Shown here piece after piece: positions 7,972 to 19,778 of a stretch of 21,205 bases of DNA (its first letter is position 1; every line of letters begins with the position of its first letter). The DNA is taken from contig JAIPMN010003698.1 in the NCBI GenBank assembly GCA_020650975.1, positions 1 through 21,205 of the forward strand, written 5' to 3'. Below the pieces are notes generated by a model. That model made no database searches, was not told the origin of the DNA, and saw only the letters and a program-made list of their open reading frames with translations. Made by a program: the position numbers and the translations under genes. The DNA comes from Apostichopus californicus. Lineage: Eukaryota > Echinodermata > Holothuroidea > Aspidochirotida > Stichopodidae.

Positions 7972-10900
7972 ATGGAACATTTCTTTCTTACATTGATTTT
8001 GCATGCGACCGCGTTACTTGCGGTTCATTGCCAGGATTACTTTTCAAATGAATGTTTCGATGGTTATAGCTATGATTCCTACAGCTATTCCTACAGTTAC
8101 AGCTCGGAAATGATTTCATTTTCTTCGTTTGACTGGTATGGAGATGAGGGTAAGAAATATATGGCTCATAACTTTACACGAGGTATATCGTATAAGCTAT
8201 CACTAAAGGCCCATTGTATACATACAAACAGTATAGGCCTACTCTTTGAAGCGTCTAGTAATAAGCGTAGAACAGAACGCAAAGGCAGGAACACCAACAT
8301 TATTATATACTGTTAATTTGTTAGATTATAGCATATTCCTACTAAAGCCTACGTATTTCTGTCGTAACCTGATTTATACTGCGTTAAAGTCGTATTTCAC
8401 GTTAAAATGTTGATATTTAAGGCCGTAACTTTCAAGGCAACTTTTAAACACATCGTTTACCGCACTTTTTTATTATTTTTTATTTAACACTTATGTTATA
8501 TCAATGTGTTTCCCCCCATATGTACATTGAAACGTAATATTGACAAAAACTGTCCGCCTACACAGACCAGTATTCCTCTTCATTAAGTTCTCTGTAAAAG
8601 TAGTATGATTTTGATCAAATACACTAACGTTTTCAACAAACCACTTTAAGTATAAACACGAATGTTTTATTCAATTCAATAAGCCACTTTAGTGAAATAT
8701 ATTGAGATATATATCTTATAGAGCATGACTTAAAAATGTGATTCCTTTCTCCGCTGCAAGAAATCAATTTTATTGATTATTTGTCACCGCGTGCCGTTAT
8801 CTCTGCCTGAGTAATAATCAACTGACAAATAACACTTTTGTATATAGTTAGCTCAAACTTGAAGAAATGTGTATTGTATAAATAATGCATTATGACGTCA
8901 GAACGTTTATGTTGAAGAAAAACAATCTTGTTATCATTCAAAATGGAATTTGCACAAATGCGGATCTATGTTAGGTATTTATATCAGGACTATGATTTAA
9001 TGGGAGAACGTGTGATGACAGTCAGTGAAAAGTGGAACCACTTTCGTTATTATTTTATATTCTATTTTGCGAAGACACTCTTTGTGTTATTTTATAGTTC
9101 CTGCCATTCAATAAGTTCCACATTATTTGAATTCCCTACTTATAAATGGTGTGATCAGCCGAAAGGCAATTATCACAATTTTGGTCATTCTGTAAAGCAG
9201 CGTAACTGATTAAAATACACAGAAGTCAACATCTTCAGTTAGACAAACGGACAGGAGAAAGCAAGACACCGCATTTTCGATGTTGCTCTACCTCCACACG
9301 GGTAACTTCATAGTATTTATTCTTCGCATCAAAGGGGTGGGGGGGGGGGGGTTGGAGAATTTCCTACACAACGCTCCAAGAATTGACGACAATGCAAACC
9401 AGTTACAAACAGCTACAAACAAGGCCCACAGTAGAGGGCGTATTTAAAGTTATGTATGTATGTATATGTGATCTTCCCGCAGCAGGAACTCGCGAAAGAA
9501 GCCATGGAGGCTTATAGACTCGCAAGCTGACCGAAGCCAATCTCTCGGCACACATCCATTTAACGTCCATGTCGGGAAGTTGTTATTGAACAACACCCTT
9601 GCCAGACGACACACATTGCTGTCGGCGGGAATCGAACCGGGGATCTCATGACTGGGAGACGCCGGCGTTAACCACTAGGCTATACACTCCGCCTTAATAT
9701 AATAACTAGTATACTAGTTATATATAATAAATAATTACTAGTAATAACGCCTTATAATAAAATAACGCCTAATAATAAAATAAATTATAACGCCTTAATA
9801 TAATAACTAGTTATAATAACTAGTACCCCATATGTTCACCGTTCCAGAAGACACTACATCCGTAAGGCTTCTACACAATCCATAAACTCTAAAGAACCTA
9901 AAGATGCACCCGTCACCCCCCCCCCCCTTCCCCACCCATCCACCCATCCATATGTCCTCCGCGTCGTCGTAATTGTCTCAATGGAAATTGTACAACGTCC
10001 TTTAAAGATTTTCTGTCTGTTTCTTTCGCAGAAGTGGTGTATTTCTTTGAATCCAACGATACCTCTTTCCACCTCTGTCCTGCGGTTCATCTCTGTAACC
10101 ATGACGGTGATCCTCCCGTATGTTCGTGCCATCCATCGTGCGTATATTTCAAAACTTGTTGCTACGACGAATCAACCTTCAATGGTCATCCAAATCGAAC
10201 GGCGCGTTCAAGTTCACTGGGTGATTGGACCATTGACGATTTCGTCTGTGTGGAGACAACTGCACCCTTGAGAGGACATCATATGATTGGAAAATGTCCT
10301 CCATCTTGGGAAGATGATTATATACGTCACAAATGTGAGGATGTTTCTACATTATTCGACGAGAACGTTTTTGAGTTTGCAGACGCTCCCTCTATCATTC
10401 CCGTCGTTAAGACCGGAAACATCACATTCCGTAATGGATTCTGCGCAACATGCCATTCGGTCAGTATCGATCAATTGGTCTCGTGGAAAATGGAAATACA
10501 TTGCCAAGAATCCAAATTTGCTAATCTAGAAGAGGACTTACAAGGAACTTTAAACGGGCTTGGAGAGGAATGTCGGGTGAACCTAGAACCTCCGATACAA
10601 TCGGTCGGACTTGCTGTTTTACCATGTTTCCCGAGAGAAGTTAAAACCGCTTGTGAAGACGAATTCCTCCCAATAACTGTTGATGAATCTGTGGCAACAT
10701 TACAGCAAAATTGCTTAACAAATCTTGCACCTCTGTGCCTAAGTGATGGTACTGTCTACAAAAATCCCGAATGCGTACTCTGCAACTACCCCAAGAAAAC
10801 TTTCCCATATGGGTTTCGCGGACAATATTGCTTCCGAATGACACCGCTTCTTTCGCCTACCTTGGCAGGCAACGCACACTTAGGGTTTAAAGATCCGGAT

Positions 10901-13264
10901 AAAATAGTTCCTTTATCGGTTGTATTCGATTTTAGCTCTAGTAGTGGGCTTAGATTTGAGAAAGAAGGCTTACAGTATGAAGAGAACGGGGTACTTTGCG
11001 GTGAGGGAGAAGTGTTTGATCCATTCAGGGGGGAATGTATCGCACTGTCATGTCCTGAAGGATATTATTTTAGCATGGGGGGCTGCTCTCCTGTTACCGA
11101 AGATAAAAGCTATTGCAGGCACCGTAACTCCACCCCTGACACAATCATTACAGCTGTTTATCGAGCTTCTTGGAATGGTTCTGAAGATTTATTGAATAAG
11201 TATTCAAAAGTCTGTATCAGCGATGCATTGCACATTCCTAGTCATGTCCTACGGCGTGTAGACGATAAAGCTACTGCGACGACAGACCCATCGCATGTTA
11301 CGTGGGATCCATCTCATATTGATGTTCATGATGATGATACTGCCGATAATGAGGATTTCTTCAAGATACAATTCTCGGTGAATCGTTCCTCGACGAACAT
11401 AAATTATTTACTTCATAACTTGCAGAATTTAGATATTCACGACTTTACTCGAGACATTGGTATGACAGATGAAAAATCGTCTGCCTCTGTTCGTCTTAGG
11501 CAGGTGTGTGGTAACTTCATTAGTGTGCGCTTCCATTCCGGATGCGAGGATCTCGAATCAATCAAGTCAAGGTGCTCGCCGTACCCTATCAGGAAAGAGA
11601 CAACATGGAGTATCACAGAAGAAGAAGGTTTAATCTTGGTTGATTCTCCAAGGCTAGAGTGGCCACGACCTTTACAAGATGTTAATATTTTGGTCGATGT
11701 CTCTATTGATGACCATGGCAAAGTAGACGTTTCAAAAAAGGCTTCTTTCTGTGACGATTTGAGGTGCCCAACTTTAGAGGTCAATGCTTCAGAGTTTCAT
11801 AATATTTCGTTAAATGGGACAGCAGCTTTACAACATGTCACCAACGAAAACGTTATTATTCTTTCGTCGGAGTATCGATTTTTAAATAACGGCTTGTTGA
11901 AACTTTGTTCGTCGGTGTTGACCAACGACTGGGCTGTGGTATTAACAGATACAGATCAACAACACGTCAATGACCGTACTCAAGCTATACTCAGCACTAT
12001 AGGAATATGCCTGTCTGTCATTTGCCTATGGTGTACTATACTGATATACATGCTATTTCCATCTCTAAGACGGACTGCAAGTAACAGATTGACCGTGAGT
12101 TTTTGTCTCTTTTTAAGCCTCTCACAAGCATCTTCTTTGGTTCTTGCATTACCGACCTATTCGACGATCTTCTGTTCTGCTGTAGCTATAGCAACGCATT
12201 ATCTTTGGCTCATAACATTCACAACCACCTCAGTTATAGGTTTCGACATGAATCAAGCTTTTGCGTGGAGACCAATGACACACTCAATGGGAGAAGGCAA
12301 ATGTCGTCTGCTCAAATATCTCTCGGTATGCTATGGCCTGCCGTTGGTCGTGATAATTCCATTTACCTCTCTTCATTTTTATCTTCAAGATGAATCACCA
12401 ATTCGATATGGCAACAGTCTCATTTGTTGGATCTCCGATCCGCAATGGATTTTCTATGGGATCGCAATCCCGTTAGCGGTATGCATGGCTTGTAATGTTT
12501 TCTTTTTTGTCCATACCGTCCGAGAAATCAACAAAACTAGACAAACCACCGCTAAGATGAATGACAGCGGAAGACAAAAACCTCTCCAAGATGTTTTTGT
12601 GTTTTTCAAGGTTAGTTCATTTTACCACTTTTATCAAAATGGCAGGGAGAGGGGAATGTAGTGTGGGGTGGGGGAGGGAAGTGGTTTACGTCTTGATATT
12701 AGTGTTAACCCATATCCCAATGCACTATTTCTGACATTCGTGGTGCTGAATGTTACCGTGTTCCACGCTGTAAATGGAATCAGCATAGGAAGTACGGGCA
12801 TGTGTCTTGTCCCAATAAATTAAAAATATCCTTATCATCTTTGGAACTTGTCTTTTCTTTTCGCTGTCGATACCATCTTTTTCATCATCATGCATATTGT
12901 AGTTTATAGGACCATTATCACCGAGCTTATTTCCCCGGCCCTGCAGAAATCTGTCCAATCATGCAATCTTTGATCTTTTTCTATCATCTTCCAGATTTCC
13001 CTTCAAATGGGATTCACTTGGGCGACTAGTTTCATCGCTAACCTGACAGGTTCCCCCATTGCTTGGTATATATTCATCTTACTGAATTCTATGCAAGGTG
13101 TTCTCATCTTCATCGTCTTCATCCTAGGGACGCGGGTGAGAAAACTGTTGATCCAGAAGCTTGGATTTTCGACTGTAGTACAAAATAGCGCCACAAATAG
13201 GAGCACACGATCGACGACAGACCCATCAATTCGTAAATTTGGTCACAGCGAAACGAAAATTTGA
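7972..13264 (+). CDS. Somatomedin-B-containing class B-type (adhesion/Methuselah-like) GPCR, complete, three exons
   Basis: Exons are 7972-8149, 10032-12610 and 12995-13264. The donors are GTAAG at 8150 and GTTAG at 12611, and the acceptors are GCAG at 10031 and CCAG at 12994. Phases join exactly (G+AA makes Glu; phase 0 at the second junction), giving 1008 residues. A signal peptide (about 1-20) precedes a Tyr/Ser-rich stretch. Residues 75-132 carry eight cysteines with CSCHPSCVYFKTCC, matching the somatomedin-B pattern. A long Cys-rich ectodomain follows, with many N-x-S/T sites and paired motifs such as FCATC and ECVLC. Seven hydrophobic helices lie near 709-735, 743-767, 774-800, 819-845, 865-890, 918-938 and 942-965. 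The Cys at the start of TM3 and the CW in the second outer loop are class B hallmarks. No canonical GPS/GAIN cleavage motif is visible. It should be a plasma-membrane receptor; its ligand is unknown. Confidence 0.9.
9452..9693 (-). mobile_element. tRNA-derived SINE in the receptor's first intron
   Basis: On the minus strand the head starts near 9693. It shows a perfect RNA polymerase III A box (TAGCCTAGTGG) and a perfect B box (GGTTCGATTCC), with an anticodon-arm-like GTCTC/GAGAT stem between. The 5' and 3' ends do not pair as an acceptor stem, so it is not a working tRNA gene. About 150 bp of non-tRNA body follows and ends in a TATACATACATA-type simple repeat (9450-9468), a usual SINE tail. 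It lies antisense to the receptor gene. Confidence 0.75.
9691..9826. repeat. AT-rich palindromic repeat block beside the SINE head
   Basis: The 20-mer GCCTTAATATAATAACTAGT occurs exactly at 9691-9710 and 9792-9811. Between and around the copies lie further AATAACTAGT, TAACGCCT and AATAATAAA units. 9702-9721 is a perfect 20-bp palindrome (ATAACTAGTATACTAGTTAT), and the second copy forms a 12-bp palindrome. The repeat includes the first bases of the SINE head, so it is not a simple target duplication. Confidence 0.7.
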
Positions 13265-14760
13265 ACCGCGTCGTACACATAAGCTATAGGTGATGAAAAG
13301 TTTGTGTCACATTGTAAGAAATTATAACGTTCATACATGAAAGGAACGGTGCTTCTTCTGTTAGATATATAAGCTTACCTACACTAAAGGGGGGAGGGTG
13401 TTGTTGTGTAAGGATGCACGGCATGTCCCTTTATAGTTGTTTATAATAACACTACATAAACTGTTCTTCATAAAGATAGTTCTCGTACATTCAATACTTA
13501 TGCTATGTTCCGTATATTTTTCGTGCACAGTATTAAAAAAATACCTGTCACTCTACCATGATCCCCCCCCCGTCCCCCATCCCTCCATCCCCACACACCA
13601 CCCCAAATAATTTCTACAACAGCAACAAGATGAGGCTAATGTAATGGATGGTTGTATAGGGTTTTGTACGGCGGCTTTGAGGCTCTCGTTAAAACTGTAT
13701 ATTGAAATAAGACCACGAGTGACAATATTCAAATATTGCATAGCTGAACCTATAAAACGGGAATAATGTGAACGTTACGGAACGGATGCTTAAATCAACA
13801 TTTATACCAACCCCCACCCCAGTGACCCCACCCATCAGTTACCCAAAGCAGGTCCTCCTTCTTCTTCTCATCAACATAAACGGAAGCCACATCCCTTTTC
13901 TGGCAGTAAATATTTAATCGGTGAAATTCGAGAGCAAACCATAACCGGGTCAATGGTGACGGTCTTAAAGTTACGTTTCAATATAGGGACATGTATACTA
14001 AGGAGGTTATATCGATATTCGTGCGAGCGAATTATTAATGGCTTTGTTTTTGTTCCCTTAATGAGTATCAGCGGAGTGACCTCATAACCTATATATTATC
14101 TTCGAACAACGAGTCAGGTTAAGCCTTTCTCGATTCTTTTTACTTAATTATTTTTTAATTGCCATTGAGCACCATTTGTAGGTAAAACAAACGAAAAGAA
14201 CGTAAATAATAGCTTGATTTCAAAGAGAAAAATAAAAAGACATTGCCTTGGAAACGTGCATAAACTACACTTAAATTTATTTGCTAAGTATTTTGGGATC
14301 TTTATAATAAATAATTTTAAGACACCGTCACGTATCAAAGTTCCATTCTTTCTAGCCAAAAGTCGTTATATTTACCTAATTTACATCAATACGTGACTAT
14401 CACCGATAAAAACTAGACAATTTATAGGAGGTAAAATAAGTGAATACGAACTGTAGAAAGGAAATTAATTTTATTTGAAATGTCGCATCCATGCATTGCG
14501 CTATGCTGAAAATCTTTTAAGCTAAATTTACTACAATACAATGACGTAAATGGAGCTGATAGCTATCGATTTTATTTACCCGTATAGTAAACTATTGTTA
14601 TAAGTCTGATCACTTGGATTTCTAGATCTGAACTTAATTGATACAGAAATGGGTTAAACACGTGTATACTCTTGTCGTTGTAAATATGATCCCTCAGAAG
14701 AAACAGTTTCATTGCCGCGGTATATATAACTGTTAGTCATTATTGTAGTTATTGTAGTAC
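13265..14760. other. 3' flank of the receptor gene; no further gene seen
   Basis: No canonical AATAAA was found close after the receptor stop at 13262-13264; the variant ATTAAA at 13532-13537 is a possible polyadenylation signal. A C9 run occurs at 13563-13571 and further C-rich sequence near 13810-13840. Short frames on both strands match nothing I recognise. Confidence 0.4.
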
Positions 14761-14763
14761 TCG

Positions 14764-14784
14764 TAGTAGTAGTAGTAGTAGTAT

Positions 14785-14873
<89 letters not shown>
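14764..14873. repeat. (GTA)n trinucleotide microsatellite
   Basis: About 36 copies of GTA/TAG run with one early interruption (GTATTAG). The tract is directly continuous with the 3' end of the minus-strand LINE remnant, where it reads (TAC)n. It is best explained as that element's simple-repeat tail, later expanded. Confidence 0.92.
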
Positions 14874-16310
14874 AGTTGAGTCTCGTCTATCCGACATGCT
14901 CAGTGATTAACCTCCGCCACGTATCACGATCTTGCGCAAGGCTTATTGCTTCCTCGAAAATGTTAACGTTAACTTCCTTAAATTGCGACTTTACTTTTCC
15001 AAGCAAGGTAGTCACGGGCCTTCCTACTGGTTTAGCAATATGTCTCAATGCTTCTCTTAAAGCAACCTTTGCTGGAGCGTCCTCCTGGAGTCTTGCTACG
15101 TTTGGTTTGGGATCTGGGATATTGCAGTTAAAAGTCTTTTCGAAATGTTTGCTGATTTCTTTAATTTTTGTGTCGGTATCTCCTATGTGTTTATCGCCAA
15201 TTTTAACTGTAATGGGGTCTCTCTTACTTTTTTTGTTGTACTATACTCTTATTGCTTTAAAGAAACGGTGGGAGTCATCCTTACAATTTTCAATTTCGGA
15301 AATTTCGTCAATTAATTTTTGTTCATGGGTAGTTTTGACTAGAAAATGTTGTTGTTTAATTATTTTGTTCCTTTTAGCTTTTAACTTTTGATCAATATCT
15401 TTACAGTTGTCAATTTGGAGTCTAATGTCTTTTTGTTTCTTGGATTAGTTTGCTATTTCAGTATTATTAAAACGTACTTTTTTTGTGGGTGGATTTTAGT
15501 TTTGGGCATTGTCTAAACAAATTGTTGACAGTTCATTCCAATAAGTAGATGGTGATTGGGAAAAATTGGTTTCGTTTAATGTGTTATTTACGTTTTCATT
15601 ATAGTCAATTTTGTTTGATTTAAGATGGCAGGAATTACTACTTTCAACAGTCTTATTGACTGGATAAATTTGTCTTCTTGTTGAGCTATTTAGGGTTAAA
15701 CTACTTATAATGATTTTGTGATTAGTGTTAATATGAAGGCCATTATAAGCTCGAGCATCGATATTAATAGATTTGAAGTTTAATGGGGCTATGATATAGT
15801 CAATTTGGCTTCTGATAGGGTTTCTGTGATTATTAGGTATAACATTACTCGTATAAGTGTTGATATGCTCAAGTTTGTGTTTGTAGAATGTATTACATAA
15901 GTATAGATCGTTACGCACAATTAGGTCTGTTAAGAATTCACCATTAGTATTAGTATTGCCAGTGGTGTATTTTCCAATATGTTTAGGAAAGAAAGGATTT
16001 GATGAGCCAATTATTTGCATTGAAATCACCACATATAATTACTTCTTTTTTATTGACAGTATTTAGTAGATCTTCAAGATTTTGGTAAAAATGTTCGGTT
16101 TCTTCAGGATTCTTATAAGTTATCACTGATTTAGGGGCATAAGCATGAATATTATTATGTAGTGGGTGGACTTTGTTATTATAAGTTCTATAAATGGTCA
16201 ACAGAGCAAAGCGATCGGATATACTCGTGCGCGCTACAATATTGGCATTACTTACCAAGTGAACAATACCTACATGACTAGACGTTGAATCTTAAAGTTT
16301 CATATAGTCC
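14874..16310 (-). mobile_element. Broken non-LTR retrotransposon: endonuclease, linker and C-terminal tail, no RT core
   Basis: Read leftwards, the apurinic-endonuclease-like domain comes first: SDRFALL, then NIHAYAPKS, GDFNA (about 16018-16032), RSQIDYII and a histidine near HKIIISS. A frameshift after GDFNA splits it into 16258-15983 and 16032-15496. A lysine-rich linker follows (QKLIDEISEIENC, SHRFFKAIRV) with in-frame stops at 15496-15498 and at two later points. Near 15100-15115 the text jumps from the linker directly to a C-terminal tail of the kind APAKVALREALRH, GRPVTTLLGKVKSQF, and in another frame QDRDTWRRLITEHVG. The intervening 450 or so residues of reverse transcriptase are missing. 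The element ends flush in the (TAC)n tail. The clade (RTE/CR1-like) is tentative and the 5' boundary uncertain. Confidence 0.8.
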
Positions 16311-16372
16311 GTGTACATTTGCAGTTTTCAGAGCCGAGCTGCGTACTAGGCAACTGATTCAGAGCCTCTCAC

Positions 16373-16388
16373 GGCGCTCACAAGCGCC
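16373..16388. repeat. Short GC-rich perfect hairpin
   Basis: GGCGCT and AGCGCC flank a CACA loop, a perfect 6-bp stem in otherwise modest-GC sequence just beyond the recognisable LINE endonuclease. It may belong to the 5' region of that element. Confidence 0.5.
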
Positions 16389-16473
16389 CTCACTTTGTAG
16401 GGACCTAAATGAATATACTCCCTGGTGTGTCGTCCGCCAAACCGATGACATCATGAACAACCGAAAAGTTCTC

Positions 16474-16480
16474 TATATAA
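16474..16480 (+). promoter_or_regulatory. TATA-box-like site without an assigned gene
   Basis: TATATAA followed by AC is a good TATA match on the plus strand. No credible coding region follows, so it may be chance or part of an old repeat. Confidence 0.15.
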
Positions 16481-16549
16481 ACTGCAAACACTCCACGCAC
16501 ACTACACAACTGCGTATTTGCAGGCAAATACAGTTCTAGTTCGTTTTGT

Positions 16550-17967
16550 AAATTCAACATTTTATTAATAATTCTGAATGCTCTACAATTAGTATTAGCC
16601 TAGTAGTATTAGTATAATTAGTAGAATCAGACACATCCGGGCAAGAGCAACTACCAACCTTCTGTTTGGTTAAGGGTTGGGGGGCAGGGAGTATATGGTA
16701 CCTTTGAACCCCAAGGGGTGTTAACCCACCGTTCGATATTCGTTTACAGACGACTGATAACTGATCGATTGAGAACTTCTCTCTCTTCAAATTTGTCTCG
16801 CTAACTATTAAAACAACATTTTTTCCAGCAATAATTAGAAATCAAAGTAACAATGGCAGGGGATCTTTTCACCCATCGACCAATGACAAAAGTCGGTCTA
16901 TAAACATTGCAATAATGTACTTGTCGTGGTTTGTGCGACTTGATGGTACTTTCATTTACTCTACCCCTCCCCTCCTCTCCCCACCTCATTCGAAACTGTG
17001 ATATCCCGAAAAAGGAAGTTTTCTATCTTATATGCTGAAAAAATGTAAAACATAACGTAACAGCAGGGACCGTCAACGAAGGTTTCAGACCGAGGGACAC
17101 CAGTAGTCTGGCCAATGTCAATTGAAATGGTGTGCAACTTGCCGAACCCATGTGAACATTTTTTAGGGCCCCACGCACCTCACTCACCCCCCCCCCCACC
17201 CCACCCCAACCAGTGTTTAGGGCCCAGGTGATATAAAATACTTCTCATAACAATTAATGTTAATATGATTGTTTTTCTTTATTACATGCTGTTCTTTCAC
17301 AAATTAATATTACGGATAACACTATAATGTATATGCAACATGCATATTAAACGTTATATGTAAATTGATTCCACATTCTAGAAAATGTTACAATTTATGA
17401 AAGTTTCCAATAAGACTCACACATAGGATTTGTTGATAAGTAGGTCCAAGTCAAACTAAATTATTGAATGCTATACGCTGCACTGAGAGGAACCATACCC
17501 ATGACTATATAAGTGGCAATTCTGATATTTATATTGCATATTTCGGATCAATAATGCATATGACCTTAACATAAAGTTATAAATTCTCAGTTAATATGAA
17601 ACTGCAGTTTTTAAAAAGCCATATTGACTATTGTCTTCATGCACTTTCGTTATTAAATCTGTAACGTATTTGGAAAATGAGTGTTCCACGACACAGTTCC
17701 ATATAGTTACAACAATATCACCCAAATGAACCACCACTTCACGGTTCAAAACGCCCCCCCCCCCCCTTCCCGCTTCCGGATAAACATGAACTGAGTAACG
17801 ATTATTTCAAGAACAAGTGAATGACTATCAATTATTAAAGTCACGAAACCACCCATTTCGTATACTTAACCTTAATATTGAAAAGAAAAAATGTGTTTTT
17901 GAAACTCCATGTAGCATGTATGACTTTCCCGTGTGACTCTGTTATATGTTATTTATTAGCACCCTGT
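16550..17967. other. Intergenic stretch without a supported gene
   Basis: I see no exon. It holds a C11 run at 17187-17197 bracketed by two copies of TTTAGGGCCC (17162-17171 and 17216-17225), and a C13 run at 17754-17766. The short minus-strand frames at 16554-16989 are not recognisable. Confidence 0.45.
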
Positions 17968-18231
17968 TTAAAACGCTGCCGAGTTTCCATGGTAACGAAT
18001 GTTGTCTAGCTTTTTAAATGATACAAGCCTTACTATATTTGCATTTAGATATTTGATATTGAAAAGCAAACTCATATTCAATTCATTCCATAACATAACA
18101 TTTCTCTCAGAATAATATTTTTTTGCTCTTAAATCAGAATTGGAGCAGATGTAATTTTTACATCTAACTCGGAGTTTGGAACAATAGATCGTGTACAACA
18201 GATCAGGTGTGATAAAACACAACAAAGGCAT
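17968..18231 (-). mobile_element. Possible C-terminal scrap of a LINE reverse-transcriptase ORF
   Basis: An 87-codon minus-strand frame contains ITPDLLYTIY, LRAKKYYSERNVMLWNEL and, about 25 residues on, SFKKL. This order resembles the extreme C-terminus of CR1/Jockey-type LINE ORFs, where a basic stretch is followed by a LWN-L motif and then FKK. The protein starts without context and nothing else of a LINE is seen nearby, so the call is weak. Confidence 0.3.
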
Positions 18232-19490
18232 AGGCCTCCATTAGTATTTAATGTTTATGCGCACATATATTTCAAGCGATGCTTGCTATTTGTATGCTTA
18301 GCTTCTTGTAAACTATCTTTTCTCCACTAATGCGTAGGCCTATCTATAACTGTTATTGCAATGTAGCAGAATTAGAAATAGAAATAAAAAATATAAAAAA
18401 CCTGAATATATAGCAATGATCACTGACTTGATGCTTCAATTTCATTTCAAGTGTTTCCATCGTTCTCTTTTCAAATTTTATTTCATTAAAAATATAATTT
18501 TTCCTTTTTTCGAGTATAAACTGTTCTTAAAATTTCATTCTTAAACAAACTTTAGAATTCAAAGTTCTTGCTTTTAAGAATGTGAATGACAGGGTTTGAA
18601 AGGGTAAGAGTCGTATCCATCTCGCTGCCGACAGTCATCTGTTGTTGCAGATAACTGATTGCGCATGCCCCAGCCCACTCAGTCCTACACTTCTAGCCTA
18701 TCGTATGTTTAGTCATAACCGATAGGAATGATCAAGCATATAATCTCTGTGTCATTGAATGGTATAATCTGAAGGGAAACCTTAAGCAAATGACAGACGG
18801 GTCATACTACCTATTCACCAGTCAAACCATATACTGTATATAGTGTTCTAAAGAAGCGAGGACATGCAAGGTGGTGGTGTTAACGGGAGAGGGAATACAG
18901 AGATGACTATACGAGACCACTTCATTGCGTAAATGTTACAATATAACCCCGTATGTACATATTGTATGGTCAAGATTCCTCAGAACTCATTTCAGGCTAT
19001 AATGATATAAATCTATTTTGAACACTGATTACTTAACACTGCTTTTGTGAAAACTCCACGTGGATCATTTTCATATACTCCCCTCGCGGTAGGTCTATAC
19101 TGCTTGTGGTGCCAAAAAGATCATTACCATAAAATGTACATACATTACATCAAATTAAAGCAAATCAAGTAATTTACAATGAAACGATCATAAACCTATA
19201 CGTGACATAATCTGAGAACCCACTCAAAGCTACCATGACAGGTTACCCTATCTGGTTTCACGTCTTTTGTACGAACGTTCGGTCACGCACCGATATTTAC
19301 GAAAAGCAGCGTACGGTATAATCTGATTCTTGATTGGTTTTGACCGAACCCTATAAGAAGGGGTGATGATTGTAATGACGTCATTCATTATTTGGAGCAG
19401 TTCAAATTATTTTGCTACCGATAACATTCCGTTTTATAATAAAATATAATATATAATTGTTCATTCAAGATGGATTAGCAAACCGATCCT
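18232..19490. other. Intergenic stretch without a supported gene
   Basis: The AT-rich sequence holds no recognisable exons. It contains one octamer TAGGCCTA at 18335-18342 and the CRE-like palindrome at 19374-19385. Confidence 0.45.
19374..19385. promoter_or_regulatory. CRE-like palindrome TGACGTCA
   Basis: AATGACGTCATT is a perfect 12-bp palindrome containing the full cAMP-response element TGACGTCA. An ATTGG (inverted CCAAT) at 19332-19336 and CTATAAG near 19351 lie just to its left. The trio looks promoter-like on the plus strand, but no gene starts downstream that I can support. A second TGACGTCA is at 8893-8900 in the receptor intron. Confidence 0.25.
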
Positions 19491-19496
19491 TTTATT
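19491..19496 (-). terminator. Candidate polyadenylation signal of the caveolin gene
   Basis: AATAAA is present on the minus strand here, 282 bp past the caveolin stop. Another AATAAA lies at 19520-19515. Either could serve the caveolin transcript. Confidence 0.35.
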
Positions 19497-19778
19497 CACA
19501 GATTAAAGGTAATGTTTATTCATTCATATCTTGATCCGATTGTCGGTGACATTGATTTAGTAACACTGAACCTAACCCTATCAATGACTCATTATGTTGA
19601 CTGTATATTATCATTAATGAACTATATACTTCCGATATTATCAATTAGCGGGTGTCTCCATCCTTCTCGCTATATCTTAGATTCCTATGGAGGATAACCC
19701 TATCTCTGTACAACCGCACGGTTAATATCTAACTGATTGCTAATTAATCCTCGCGATTAAGCATCCTCTATAATGTTG

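Noticed and set aside
8150..8316. Receptor first exon reading on to a stop at 8316 as a short secreted protein
   Set aside because: A good GTAAG donor at 8150 joins in phase to the exon at 10032 and gives a full receptor; sequence beyond 8150 looks non-coding.
8928..9209. 93-codon frame in the receptor intron
   Set aside because: It has no family resemblance and no splice signals fitting the receptor's phase.
9622..9693. Functional tRNA gene on the minus strand
   Set aside because: A and B boxes are perfect, but the acceptor and T stems do not pair properly and the sequence continues into a SINE body and tail.
11920..11990. GPS autoproteolysis site before TM1 of the receptor
   Set aside because: The expected paired Cys/Trp pattern with HL/T or HL/S is not present; only isolated Cys and Trp residues are seen.
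14876..15391. 171-codon plus-strand frame
   Set aside because: It is the antisense shadow of the LINE linker and C-terminal tail, which read sensibly on the minus strand.
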